Notes under the pieces: generated by a model
Databases searched by the model: none
What the model was told of the DNA's origin: nothing
What the model saw: the letters and a program-made list of their open reading frames with translations, nothing else
Part shown: in pieces, positions 34,917-42,465 of the stretch
Layout of the letters: the number at the start of each line of letters is the position of its first letter
How positions within the stretch are numbered: position 1 is the stretch's first letter
Position numbers and translations under genes: made by a program
Assembly: GCA_946628495.1 (NCBI GenBank)
Contig: CAMOWQ010000005.1
Span: 1 to 42,465 of the forward strand
Direction: 5' to 3'
From: an uncultured Treponema sp.
GTDB lineage: Bacteria; Spirochaetota; Spirochaetia; Treponematales; Treponemataceae
DNA: 42,465 bases

Positions 34917-35684
34917 TTATAGGTGTTTTCCCATTGTAAAGCCCCATTCTTCATTACGAAGAATTTCGAAGCCTTCTTTTTTGTAAAAATTAACTGCACG
35001 TTGATTTTCTCCACCAACTCCTAAATGTACGCCTTTAATTCCGGCTGTACGCAAGGCATCGGTAAAAGTTTTAATCAATTCGTGGCCAAGTTTTTGTCCC
35101 TGCATTGCCGGCGAAATATCGATGTGGAAATGCGCAGGATATTCGGAAAGAAGTTTTGTGTTGGTGTCAGGATTGCCCGCTGGAGTTTCGGATGTGGAGA
35201 TGTTATTTGTGGAAATGCCGTCTGAATCTGTGCTTTTTGATTCGCCAAATTCAGTGTTCGTTTTGCACACTTCTTCTTTATAAAAATCATCAACTTCCTG
35301 AACAATCATTGTTTTTAGTGATTTTTCAAAGTCAGATTTATTGTTTTGGTTCAAACGGCAAAAATCTACAAGACCTTTTAAAAATTCACAGCGTTTTTTG
35401 TCAAATGCAAGTGTATCATCACAACCTAAAATATAACCCTGCGGAATTTTGTTGCTGTCTTCCAGAATAAAACTGAATTCTGGTGAATATAAAACATACG
35501 GAGCGGCGTAATATTGTCCAAGAAGAAATTCATCGTTGTAAAATGGAGATGCATCCTGTCCGTTCATGCCGGTTATAAAACAGATTTTATAAACGTAAGG
35601 TAAATCAGAAGGTGTGCATTTTCGGATATTCCAGTTGCGGTTTTGAGGAATATCGGATTTCATTTTTGTAATTTCTGCAGACAT
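34917..35684 (-). CDS. GNAT-family N-acetyltransferase
   Basis: The N-terminal part (NIRKCTPSDLPYVYKICFITGMNGQDASPFYNDEFLLGQYYAAPYVLY...PQGYILGCDD) and the C-terminal motif A/B segment (FHIDISPAMQGQKLGHELIKTFTDALRTAGIKGVHLGVGGENQRAVNFYKKEGF) make a complete GNAT fold. The N-terminal pattern resembles the acetyltransferase-like domain of O-GlcNAcase relatives, which would suit an amino-sugar locus, though the substrate cannot be read. A Ser/Thr/Asn-rich insert (about residues 142-182) separates the two halves. GGAG lies 8 nt upstream, and the ATG overlaps the ROK stop as TAATG, so the two are translationally coupled. Confidence 0.85.
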   Translation of the reverse strand: MSAEITKMKSDIPQNRNWNIRKCTPSDLPYVYKICFITGMNGQDASPFYNDEFLLGQYYAAPYVLYSPEFSFILEDSNKIPQGYILGCDDTLAFDKKRCEFLKGLVDFCRLNQNNKSDFEKSLKTMIVQEVDDFYKEEVCKTNTEFGESKSTDSDGISTNNISTSETPAGNPDTNTKLLSEYPAHFHIDISPAMQGQKLGHELIKTFTDALRTAGIKGVHLGVGGENQRAVNFYKKEGFEILRNEEWGFTMGKHL

Positions 35685-36985
35685 TAATTTTTCTCCGAAT
35701 CAAGTGAATCACGAAGTTTGAAAATATAGTTCCAGTTCAAATATGAATGTATTCCATCGGTTTTAAATGTGATTTTGAAAAGTTTTTGAATGTAAAGGCA
35801 GGCTGCACCTTGTGCAATTTCATAAGTATCTGCTGGTACAAAAACAAATTTAGAACCAAAGTGCTTGCAAACAGAATCGAATTTTGGAACTTCATTCTGA
35901 ACGGTTTTTGTAACAAGTTCCTGATAAGAACCTGGCTGTCCGTGAAGAAATACATATTGAGGATTTAGAAGCGGAACGATAGTTGTTAATGTAGAAAATA
36001 AATCTTTGAGCCATGCTTTGTAGGAATCCTGACGTGTAGAAATTGTGTTGATTACTTCCCACGAAAGACCAGACTGTTTTAAAAAGTCGTTATCCCAAGA
36101 ACAAGAAATATATTCTCCTGCAGAATGATTGCTTCCGCTTATAATATGCCCGTTCATTGCAATTGACATACCGGTTCCAATGCCCTGAGTCTTATCCTTA
36201 TATGTTCTGGCAAGTACGCAAAGAAAGTTTTCGTTTTGATTTCCCTGCATCTGTTTTGAAAGTTGAAGCCAGGCAATGCAGCGTGCGTCGTTTTCAATAA
36301 AAAATGGAATTCCGTATTTTTTATCTAAGAATTTTCCGCAGTCAAAATTCATTAATTTGAATGGATCGGAACGTATTATTATACCGTTGTTTGAATCTAC
36401 AATGCCCGGCATTCCTATTGAAATTCCCAAAACTGGAATGTTGGAAGTTGTCGGGTTCAATTTTATTGTTTGAAGAACAGATTGAATGATTATATCTATA
36501 GTTGCAATAAAAATCTTTTCTGCCGGCTTAAAAATTACAGGTTGTTCGGAATTTCCTGAAGTTGATTTTATTGAATTTTTTATTCCTGCCGAAACAGTGA
36601 TTGTTCCATTCATTTTTGCAGCATGTTCTTCTGCCTGTTTCTGACTCGGCATTTTTGAAGTTTCTGTGTAAAGAATTTCCTTTGAAAAACTCATTACGCA
36701 AAGATTGTATTCGTCGGTTTGGATTTCAAGGCCTATTATGCATCCGAATTTTCTGTTTAACGAAAGAAATGTTGGTTTACGGCCGCCTTTTTCGTTTGAT
36801 TTGCCTCTTTCTCCTTGCACAATGATTTTTTTATCAAGAAGGGAGGAAATAATATTAGAAATTGTAGAGCGATATATACCGGTTTCCCTTGAAATATCAA
36901 CCTGACTTATTTCACCTTTGTTCCAGATTAGCTTAAGGAGGTTTGAAATATTTGAATTTTTCTGAAAATCGTTATTAATATGCAT
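35684..36985 (-). CDS. ROK-family transcriptional regulator (NagC/XylR type)
   Basis: Residues 13-65 are a winged helix-turn-helix (LLKLIWNKGEISQVDISRETGIYRSTISNIISSLL). The remainder is a ROK sugar-binding domain with GISIGMPGIVDSNNGIIIRS, FIENDARCIAW and GIGTGMSIAMNGHIISGSNHSAGEY. The usual ROK zinc motif (CxCGxxGCxE) after the last segment is missing. The ATG at 36985, 6 nt after AGAAGG, is chosen over the TTG at 37030, giving 433 residues. Divergence from the GH20-nag genes and an inverted repeat over the GH20 promoter make it the likely repressor of that locus, with an amino sugar or its phosphate as inducer by analogy with NagC. Confidence 0.9.
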   Translation of the reverse strand: MHINNDFQKNSNISNLLKLIWNKGEISQVDISRETGIYRSTISNIISSLLDKKIIVQGERGKSNEKGGRKPTFLSLNRKFGCIIGLEIQTDEYNLCVMSFSKEILYTETSKMPSQKQAEEHAAKMNGTITVSAGIKNSIKSTSGNSEQPVIFKPAEKIFIATIDIIIQSVLQTIKLNPTTSNIPVLGISIGMPGIVDSNNGIIIRSDPFKLMNFDCGKFLDKKYGIPFFIENDARCIAWLQLSKQMQGNQNENFLCVLARTYKDKTQGIGTGMSIAMNGHIISGSNHSAGEYISCSWDNDFLKQSGLSWEVINTISTRQDSYKAWLKDLFSTLTTIVPLLNPQYVFLHGQPGSYQELVTKTVQNEVPKFDSVCKHFGSKFVFVPADTYEIAQGAACLYIQKLFKITFKTDGIHSYLNWNYIFKLRDSLDSEKN

Positions 36986-37201
36986 GCAATGCCTTCTTTT
37001 TAAAGATAAGACTGATTTGTGAACATGCAACGGATGTGCTGAAGAATATTCAAACGATGTTTGTTGTTTGCATGTACTAAGTAAGTTTAAATTATTTGCT
37101 TTAAAAAGGCAAATGTTTTGAATGTTTAATTCTTAAAAAAAAATGATAATAGGTAAAATGACTTATGCTTAAAAAATTTTAAGAATAGGGGAAATGTACT
37201 A

Positions 37202-37218
37202 GAAATTCGCTGAATTTC
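37202..37218. promoter_or_regulatory. Inverted repeat upstream of the GH20 promoter
   Basis: GAAATTC-GCT-GAATTTC is a 7-bp perfect inverted repeat in the ROK/GH20 intergenic region, about 22 bp upstream of the promoter -35. It is a candidate second regulator site. Confidence 0.4.
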
Positions 37219-37224
37219 GGTTGC

Positions 37225-37251
37225 TAGTTTGTTTTTTGATTGGACAAACTA
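37225..37251. promoter_or_regulatory. Candidate ROK operator overlapping the GH20 -35 element
   Basis: TAGTTTGT (37225-37232) and ACAAACTA (37244-37251) are perfect 8-bp inverted arms spaced by 11 bp, so their centres are about two helical turns apart. The right half covers the promoter -35, as expected for repression by the neighbouring ROK protein. Confidence 0.55.
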
Positions 37252-37269
37252 AAAGCGCTGTGTTATGAT
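37240..37269 (+). promoter_or_regulatory. GH20 promoter, probably giving a leaderless transcript
   Basis: TTGGAC (37240-37245), 18 bp, TATGAT (37264-37269). The ATG at 37276 sits where transcription should start, and no Shine-Dalgarno is present before it. Confidence 0.55.
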
Positions 37270-37275
37270 TTAATT

Positions 37276-38796
37276 ATGAAACAAGGTATATCATTGATTC
37301 CATATCCATTTTTTCTTGAAGAATGTAAAGGCACCTATCAGGTAAACAAAAATCCTGTAGAAATTGTTTGTAAAGATGCTTCTATTTATTCTCCGATTCT
37401 TGAACAGCTGGTAAAGGTACGTTGTGGCGGTAATGGTGTTGCAATAAAAATAATTAAGGCTGAGGAATTTGAAGGTCATTCTCTTAAAGAAAACGAATCA
37501 TATTGTGTTAAAATTTCGCCTGATTCAATAGACGTTTATTCTGCTTCAAAGCAGGGCGTTTTTTATGGTTTTCAGACAATCTGTCAGCTTTTAATGGCAT
37601 ATAAAAAAGAACTTCCGTGTCTGTTTATTTACGATAAACCTGCATACAGCTGGCGCGGCTTTTTGCTTGATACCTGCCGTTCTTTTTATTCTGTTGATTT
37701 TATTAAAAAGATGATAGGGGCTGCTGCATTCCACAAATTTAATGTATTCCACTGGCATCTTACCGACGATCAGGGCTGGCGGCTTCCTGTTCCTGAATAT
37801 CCTGAACTTGTTGAAAAAGCAACCCAGCGTGCTGCTCATACAATGCCGGAATCAATCGAAGGTGAATATGATGAAGGCGGAGTTAGCAGAAGGTATTATA
37901 CAGAAGAAGAAATCAAGGATATTGTTAATTTTGCTGCAGAAAATTTTATAACGGTTGTTCCTGAAGTTGAATTCCCGGGGCATAGTTCTGCGCTGCTTGC
38001 GGCTTATCCTGAATTTGGTTGTACCGGTGGGCCTTATCATGTAGAAAACCGCTGGGGCATCTTCCCTGATGTACTTTGTCTTGGAAAAGATAAGATTTTT
38101 GATTTTTATGATAAGGTTTTTGATACAATCGACAGGCTTTTCCCTGGAAAATATCTGCATATTGGTGGCGATGAATGTCCGCACGAACGCTGGGAAGTTT
38201 GCCCGGATTGTCAGCGCCGGATGAAAGAACAAAAGCTTGATAATATTTCGCAGCTTCAATCCTGGGGAACTACAAAAATTTCTGAAATTGTACTAAAGCA
38301 CAATAAAATTCCTATTGGTTGGGACGAAGTTCTTGATAATACCGAAAAAAAGCCTTTGCCTGATGAAGTAATCGTTCAATCCTGGCGTGGCTTCGAAGGC
38401 GGAGAAAAAGCTGTTTCGCTCGGGCATACTGTAATAATGTCGCCGGTTAGTCATTGTTATATGAATTTTAAGAATTACCCGAGTTTTGAAGAACCTGGAA
38501 GGCTTGGTTGTACTACGGTAGATAAAGCTTATTCTTATACACCTGTTACAGAAAAAATGTCAGATGAATGTAAATCAAAGGTAATTGGTGGAGAATGTTC
38601 TTTATGGTCAGAAGCATTGCCTTCATCAAAAGTGGCAGAGTATCTTATTTTCCCAAGATTCTGTGCACTTTCGGAAGCAATGTGGCTTGATGAAAAAAAT
38701 AAAGACTTTGAACGTTTTGAAAAAGCGCTTCCATTGCATAAACAGCGGCTAAAAGAGATGAATATTTTGTATTACGACGGAAGAATCAGAAATTAA
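37276..38796 (+). CDS. Beta-N-acetylhexosaminidase, GH20, cytoplasmic
   Basis: Releases terminal GlcNAc or GalNAc from oligosaccharides by substrate-assisted catalysis. Residues 1-110 form the GH20b-like alpha/beta domain. The barrel starts at YSWRGFLLDTCRSFYSVDFIKKMI (near 121) and continues with FNVFHWHLTDDQGWRLPV (near 155) and FITVVPEVEFPGHSSALLAAYPE (near 220). The catalytic Asp-Glu pair is in YLHIGGDECPHERW (near 295), and IPIGWDEVL and SLWSEAL complete the site. No signal peptide is present, so it acts on imported chito-oligosaccharides. The track start at 37240 is a TTG that falls within the promoter -35; the ATG at 37276 is used. It heads the operon with nagA, nagB and hexokinase. 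Confidence 0.94.
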   Translation: MKQGISLIPYPFFLEECKGTYQVNKNPVEIVCKDASIYSPILEQLVKVRCGGNGVAIKIIKAEEFEGHSLKENESYCVKISPDSIDVYSASKQGVFYGFQTICQLLMAYKKELPCLFIYDKPAYSWRGFLLDTCRSFYSVDFIKKMIGAAAFHKFNVFHWHLTDDQGWRLPVPEYPELVEKATQRAAHTMPESIEGEYDEGGVSRRYYTEEEIKDIVNFAAENFITVVPEVEFPGHSSALLAAYPEFGCTGGPYHVENRWGIFPDVLCLGKDKIFDFYDKVFDTIDRLFPGKYLHIGGDECPHERWEVCPDCQRRMKEQKLDNISQLQSWGTTKISEIVLKHNKIPIGWDEVLDNTEKKPLPDEVIVQSWRGFEGGEKAVSLGHTVIMSPVSHCYMNFKNYPSFEEPGRLGCTTVDKAYSYTPVTEKMSDECKSKVIGGECSLWSEALPSSKVAEYLIFPRFCALSEAMWLDEKNKDFERFEKALPLHKQRLKEMNILYYDGRIRN

Positions 38797-38826
38797 AGTG
38801 GGTTTGCTTTCGGAGGTTAATTTTAT

Positions 38827-40005
38827 ATGATTTGTCTTCATAATGGTATTGTACTTAATGGAATTTCTTCTACCGACGAACGTGCTGCAGTTTTGATTGA
38901 CGGTGAAAAAATCCTTGATGTTTTTACCGAGCAGCGTTTTGAAAAAAAGACCTTTGGACCAGATGTAGAGATTATTGATGTCAAAGGCAATTTTATATAT
39001 CCGGGACTTATAGATACACATATCCATGGGTTTAAGGGGCACGGAACGGATGTTTGTTCTACAGAAGGCATTCTGCAAATGTCCCTCGATTTAGCTCAAT
39101 ATGGAGTTACTTCTTTTTTACCGACCCTTTATCCTTCTTCAATTCCAGATATGATAGAAAGAATAAAGGCAATTGTTGCTGCAATGGGACACGAAGAAGG
39201 CGCGCATATTATGGGAATGCATCTTGAAGGTCCTTTTATCTCTCCTCAAAAACTGGGCGTTCAAAGACCGGAAACCTTGCAAAAACCAGACATCAATATC
39301 ATGGAACAGTTATGGAATGCTTCTGACGGGCATATTGTAAATATGACAGTTGCCCCTGAACTTTCTGGAATGCGTTCTCTTGCCTTGTATTGTATTGATA
39401 AAGGCATCGTTCTTCAGGCCGGGCATACTAACGCCGAATACGAAAACATGATAGAAGGAATACAGGTTGGTATTTTGCATTCAACTCATTTTTTTAATGC
39501 AATGAGCCAGCTTCATCATAGAAATCCGGGAGCAGTTGGAGCAATCCTTACGCATCCCGAAATGTCCTGCGAAATTATAGCAGACGGAGTTCATGTTCAT
39601 CCGGCATTATTCAAACTTCTGCAACAGGAAAAATCAAATGAACAGATTGTACTTGTTACCGATGCGCTTACACCAACGGTTCAAAGAACGGGAACTCTTA
39701 TGGCAAATGGCGAGGAAGTTGAATTTACTGGTGGTTGTTTCCATAGAAAGAGCGACGGAGTTATTGCAGGTTCAGGTTTGACGCTTAAAAAGGCAATGAA
39801 AAATATGGTCGAATTCGGCTATTCACGTGCGGATTCAGTTCGATTTGCAACATCAAACCCGGCAAGAATCATGCATTTTAATAAAAAAGGAATTCTTGCG
39901 CCAACGTACGACAGTGATGTAGTTGTAATGGATAAACAGTTTGCCGTAAAGCTTGTAATGATTAGCGGAAAAATTGTGAAGAATAAATTATCAGAAGAAA
40001 AATAA
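38827..40005 (+). CDS. nagA: N-acetylglucosamine-6-phosphate deacetylase
   Basis: Hydrolyses GlcNAc-6-P to GlcN-6-P and acetate. YPGLIDTHIHGFKGHGTD (about residues 57-74) is the amidohydrolase metal motif, GMHLEGPFISPQKLGVQ near 132 carries the metal-binding Glu, LQAGHTNAEYENM near 197 and STHFFNAMSQLHHRNPGAVGA near 218 supply the His residues, and LVTDALTP near 275 the catalytic Asp. Length (392) is normal. GGAGG lies 10 nt upstream. It is 30 bp after the GH20 gene. Its stop codon is inside the start of element R2 copy B. Confidence 0.97.
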   Translation: MICLHNGIVLNGISSTDERAAVLIDGEKILDVFTEQRFEKKTFGPDVEIIDVKGNFIYPGLIDTHIHGFKGHGTDVCSTEGILQMSLDLAQYGVTSFLPTLYPSSIPDMIERIKAIVAAMGHEEGAHIMGMHLEGPFISPQKLGVQRPETLQKPDINIMEQLWNASDGHIVNMTVAPELSGMRSLALYCIDKGIVLQAGHTNAEYENMIEGIQVGILHSTHFFNAMSQLHHRNPGAVGAILTHPEMSCEIIADGVHVHPALFKLLQQEKSNEQIVLVTDALTPTVQRTGTLMANGEEVEFTGGCFHRKSDGVIAGSGLTLKKAMKNMVEFGYSRADSVRFATSNPARIMHFNKKGILAPTYDSDVVVMDKQFAVKLVMISGKIVKNKLSEEK

Positions 40006-40121
40006 AACACAGCCCGCCAGCGGGCTTATGATAGTGGGTAAAGCTAAAAATTGCTGGCGCAATTTTTTTAACGCTTTGCTATAAAACACCGGCCGCCTAC
40101 CGTGCGGCCTTACACAGGAGG
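40001..40121 (+). repeat. Multi-hairpin intergenic element R2, copy B (ends in the nagB Shine-Dalgarno)
   Basis: This is the second copy of the element at 16688-16799. Hairpins are GCCCGC/GCGGGC (40012-40025), GTAAAGC...AAAAATTGC/GCAATTTTT...GCTTTGC (40038-40079) and GGCCGC/GCGGCC (40091-40109). It begins within the nagA stop codon context (AATAAAACACAGCCC) and ends with TTACACAGGAGG, the ribosome binding site of nagB. Confidence 0.88.
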
Positions 40122-40125
40122 AAGT

Positions 40126-40947
40126 ATGAGACTTGTTGTAAAAAATAATTATGAGGAATGTGCAAAATGGACTGCTGATTATATTGCAGGTAAGATTTCG
40201 GAATTTAATCCAACACCTGACAATCCTTATGTGCTCGGACTTCCTACTGGCAGTACGCCGCTTGGTATTTACAAAAGGCTCATTGAACTTAATAAAAAGG
40301 GCTGCATATCTTTTAAAAATGTAATTACATTCAATATGGATGAATATGTGGGTTTGGATGCAAATCATCCGCAAAGTTACCACTATTTTATGTATAAAAA
40401 TTTCTTTGATTATATTGATATCAAAAAGGAAAACATTCATATCTTAAACGGCATTGCAGAAGATCCTGCCCGCGAATGTGAACTTTACGAAAAGGTAATC
40501 AGCGATGCCGGCGGAATAGATTTGTTTTTGGGCGGCACGGGAAACGACGGGCATATTGCTTTTAATGAACCTGGTTCTTCGCTTACGGCACGTACAAGAA
40601 TCAAAACTCTAACGGAAGACACCCGTATTGCAAATTCCCGCTTTTTTGGTGGAGACATAAATCAGGTTCCTAAGACCGCATTGACGGTTGGAATCGGCAC
40701 AATAACAGATGCAAAGGAAGTTGTAATTGTGATGAACGGTTTTGCAAAGGCACAGGCATTGCAGCATGCAGTAGAAGAGCCTGTTTCGCAGATGTGGCCT
40801 GTTACAATTCTGCAGATGCATAAAAAGGCAGTTATTGTTGCGGACGAAGCCTGTACCGATCAGCTTAAAGTTGGCACGGTAAGGTATTTTAAGGATATTG
40901 AATCACGCATTCCAGATACATTTGCGGGGCGTTTTGCAGATATTTAA
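40126..40947 (+). CDS. nagB: Glucosamine-6-phosphate deaminase
   Basis: Converts GlcN-6-P to fructose-6-phosphate and ammonia. [20 protein letters not shown] (about residues 34-53) binds phosphate, [30 protein letters not shown] (near 67-96) holds the catalytic Asp, [30 protein letters not shown] (near 132-161) holds the Asp-His-Glu relay, and [19 protein letters not shown] follows. Length (273) is typical. The track GTG start at 40102 lies inside element R2; the ATG at 40126, 4 nt after AGGAGG, is correct. Its translation depends on a Shine-Dalgarno supplied by the repeat. Confidence 0.97.
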   Translation: MRLVVKNNYEECAKWTADYIAGKISEFNPTPDNPYVLGLPTGSTPLGIYKRLIELNKKGCISFKNVITFNMDEYVGLDANHPQSYHYFMYKNFFDYIDIKKENIHILNGIAEDPARECELYEKVISDAGGIDLFLGGTGNDGHIAFNEPGSSLTARTRIKTLTEDTRIANSRFFGGDINQVPKTALTVGIGTITDAKEVVIVMNGFAKAQALQHAVEEPVSQMWPVTILQMHKKAVIVADEACTDQLKVGTVRYFKDIESRIPDTFAGRFADI

Positions 40948-41034
40948 GACGAGCTGCATGTAAAAAATTGCACGGAATCTTTTTTGGGAAGTTTGACGGC
41001 AAATTAAATGATAAGATGAATAGGCGGAGAAAAA

Positions 41035-42348
41035 ATGACGATTGATGAATTTCTAAAAAAATATGATTTTAATCTTCCTGATGTAAAAAATCTTACAATA
41101 TCAATCATGCAGGATATGGAAAGCGGACTTTCTGAAAAGGCACGGTATACTAAAACTTCCGAGCAGCCTATGATAATTGCCTCCAGCCGTATTCCGCAGG
41201 GCAAACCGAAAAACGACACTGCAATTGTAATAGATGCGGGCGGTACAAATTTCCGTTCGTGCCTTGTTCAGGTTGATTCAAATTCTAATTTTAATATCAC
41301 CGAAATTCATAAAACGTTCATGCCTGCAACAGACCGCGAACTTTCTAAAGATGATTTTTATGATGCAATTGCACAAAATCTTGATTATCTTAAGGATAAA
41401 GCTGAAAAAATAGGTTTTTGTTTTTCGTATGCAATGGAAATGACAAAAGACGGCGACGGTAAAGTAATGTACTTTTCTAAAGAAGTAAAAGCGCCGGAAG
41501 CAGTAGGCACGTATGTCGGCAAGGAATTGAAAAAGGCATTGCAAAAACGCGGATGGACTAAAATCAAAAAAATTACAATGCTGAATGATACAACTGCTTC
41601 TCTACTTGCGGGAGTTGCTCAGTCTGGTGGCAATTCAAATTACAGTTCGTATATCGGTTTTATTTTAGGAACAGGAATTAACAACGCGTACATCGAATAC
41701 GATAAAATCGGCAAAGCGGATGATGATTCTGATGAACATATTATAGTCTGCGAATGCGGAATGTTCAGTCAGGTAGGGCAAAGTGCTTTTGACCGCGAAT
41801 TCGATAAAAAATCAAACGTGCCTGGAGCATCAAAACTGGAAAAAATGTGTTCGGGTGTTTATGTAGGCGGTGTTGCATTTAACGAAATTGCCTTTGCCTG
41901 TAACGAAGGCCTTTTTTCTGAAGGATTTGCCCGCGAATTTGAAAAACTTTCAGGCATTACGCCTTATAATATTGATATGTATCTTGCAAATGCAGACCAG
42001 CTTTTGAATAAATCTGTGGCTTGTGAAAGTGTGCTTGCTAAATGCATAAAATGTGAAGAAGACAATTCGGTTTTAAAAACACTTCTTTCGCTGCTGCTTG
42101 AACGTTCAGCATGCATCGTTTCGGCGGTGCTTTCTGCGTCCGTATTAAAAAGCGGCAGGGGAACGGCGGAGAATGCGCCTGTATGTATCGTAGCAAATGG
42201 TTCAACATTCTGGAAAAGCTTTAATCTAAGTCAGAAGGTTTCCGAAATATTAAAAGAAACTTTAAGCGGCAACTGGCAGCGTTATTTTGAAATCATAAAA
42301 GTTTCGGATGATATAGTACTTGGTGCTTCAATTGCTGCGATGATGTGA
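41035..42348 (+). CDS. Eukaryotic-type hexokinase
   Basis: An ATP-dependent hexose kinase of the hexokinase_1/hexokinase_2 family, as found in treponemes, not the bacterial glucokinase type. AIVIDAGGTNFRSCLV (about residues 63-78) is the phosphate-1 loop, MLNDTTASLLAG (near 180) has the catalytic Asp, YIGFILGTGINNAYIEY (near 204) is the phosphate-2/sugar segment, and CIVANGSTFWKS (near 383) the adenosine region. The length of 437 suits a single-unit enzyme. GGAG lies 8 nt upstream. It lies 87 bp after nagB and may supply the missing GlcNAc or hexose phosphorylation step of the locus; that specificity is inference. Confidence 0.92.
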   Translation: MTIDEFLKKYDFNLPDVKNLTISIMQDMESGLSEKARYTKTSEQPMIIASSRIPQGKPKNDTAIVIDAGGTNFRSCLVQVDSNSNFNITEIHKTFMPATDRELSKDDFYDAIAQNLDYLKDKAEKIGFCFSYAMEMTKDGDGKVMYFSKEVKAPEAVGTYVGKELKKALQKRGWTKIKKITMLNDTTASLLAGVAQSGGNSNYSSYIGFILGTGINNAYIEYDKIGKADDDSDEHIIVCECGMFSQVGQSAFDREFDKKSNVPGASKLEKMCSGVYVGGVAFNEIAFACNEGLFSEGFAREFEKLSGITPYNIDMYLANADQLLNKSVACESVLAKCIKCEEDNSVLKTLLSLLLERSACIVSAVLSASVLKSGRGTAENAPVCIVANGSTFWKSFNLSQKVSEILKETLSGNWQRYFEIIKVSDDIVLGASIAAMM

Positions 42349-42465
42349 TGCTAAAGAAAGATTTTTTTTTAACATCGCCGTTGTAACATAGAACTTGATA
42401 TAAGATATATTTTAATATTTAAAACAATTTTCCATCATTTGGATTTGTTGACGTGTAAGTGAAAA
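42349..42465. other. Right-edge intergenic region
   Basis: AT-rich sequence with a run of ten T soon after the hexokinase stop but no clear stem before it. No gene or repeat is visible to the window end. Confidence 0.5.

Noticed and set aside
37129-37186. ATTCTTAAAA ... TTTTAAGAAT inverted repeat in the ROK/GH20 intergenic region
   Set aside because: The arms are pure AT-rich sequence about 40 bp apart in an AT-rich region, so chance is likely.

Overview
The window looks like a chromosomal segment of a host-associated spirochaete, most likely a gut or rumen Treponema. This rests on AT-rich DNA, treponeme-style envelope proteins (very long Ig-repeat and beta-barrel proteins, a BspA-like LRR protein, a FecR-domain protein), a eukaryotic-type hexokinase and a DUF4015 putative glycoside hydrolase. 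The assignment is inferred from gene content; no rRNA or tRNA gene is present to test it.

Layout. (1) 1-6050 is an accessory region: a PIN-domain toxin at the left edge, a palindrome-rich dispersed repeat, a lipid-kinase-like gene, a small membrane-anchored LRR protein, a protein with a double-glycine leader, decaying small exported genes, and a DUF4143 ATPase behind three tandem palindromic operators that overlap its promoter. (2) 6050-12860 is core metabolism: purA with its own promoter and terminator, a membrane protein of the CmpB-like family, a membrane-anchored periplasmic protein on the minus strand, then pyrF and a fused pyrK-pyrD. (3) 12938-34900 is a run of envelope and signalling genes, nearly all on the plus strand: a 1076-residue barrel/LRR protein, a lipoprotein, an adenylate cyclase overlapping a FecR-domain gene, a sirtuin on the minus strand, a 2077-residue Ig-repeat protein ending in a barrel-like region, a coiled-coil/barrel protein, a degenerate HD-GYP membrane protein, a DUF4015 protein, mnmE and an FMN-binding-like protein. 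(4) 34917-42348 is an amino-sugar locus: a GNAT and a ROK regulator on the minus strand, divergent from a beta-N-acetylhexosaminidase, nagA, nagB and hexokinase.

How the genes work together. The amino-sugar locus encodes a route from chitobiose-like or glycan-derived oligosaccharides to fructose-6-phosphate: GH20 frees GlcNAc, a kinase (possibly the hexokinase) phosphorylates it, NagA deacetylates it and NagB deaminates and isomerises it. The ROK protein probably controls the locus through an inverted repeat over the GH20 promoter. pyrF and pyrKD supply two steps of UMP synthesis, and purA commits IMP to AMP.

The most unusual signals are two dispersed repeat families. One has a copy inserted in frame inside MnmE. 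The other is a roughly 115-bp multi-hairpin element that ends in the Shine-Dalgarno sequence of the downstream gene, found before both the adenylate cyclase and nagB. Other points of interest are the operator array before the DUF4143 gene, the degenerate HD-GYP protein in an envelope operon, and the double-glycine leader protein next to decaying genes. Several ORF-track starts were moved to internal ATGs because the Shine-Dalgarno placement requires it.
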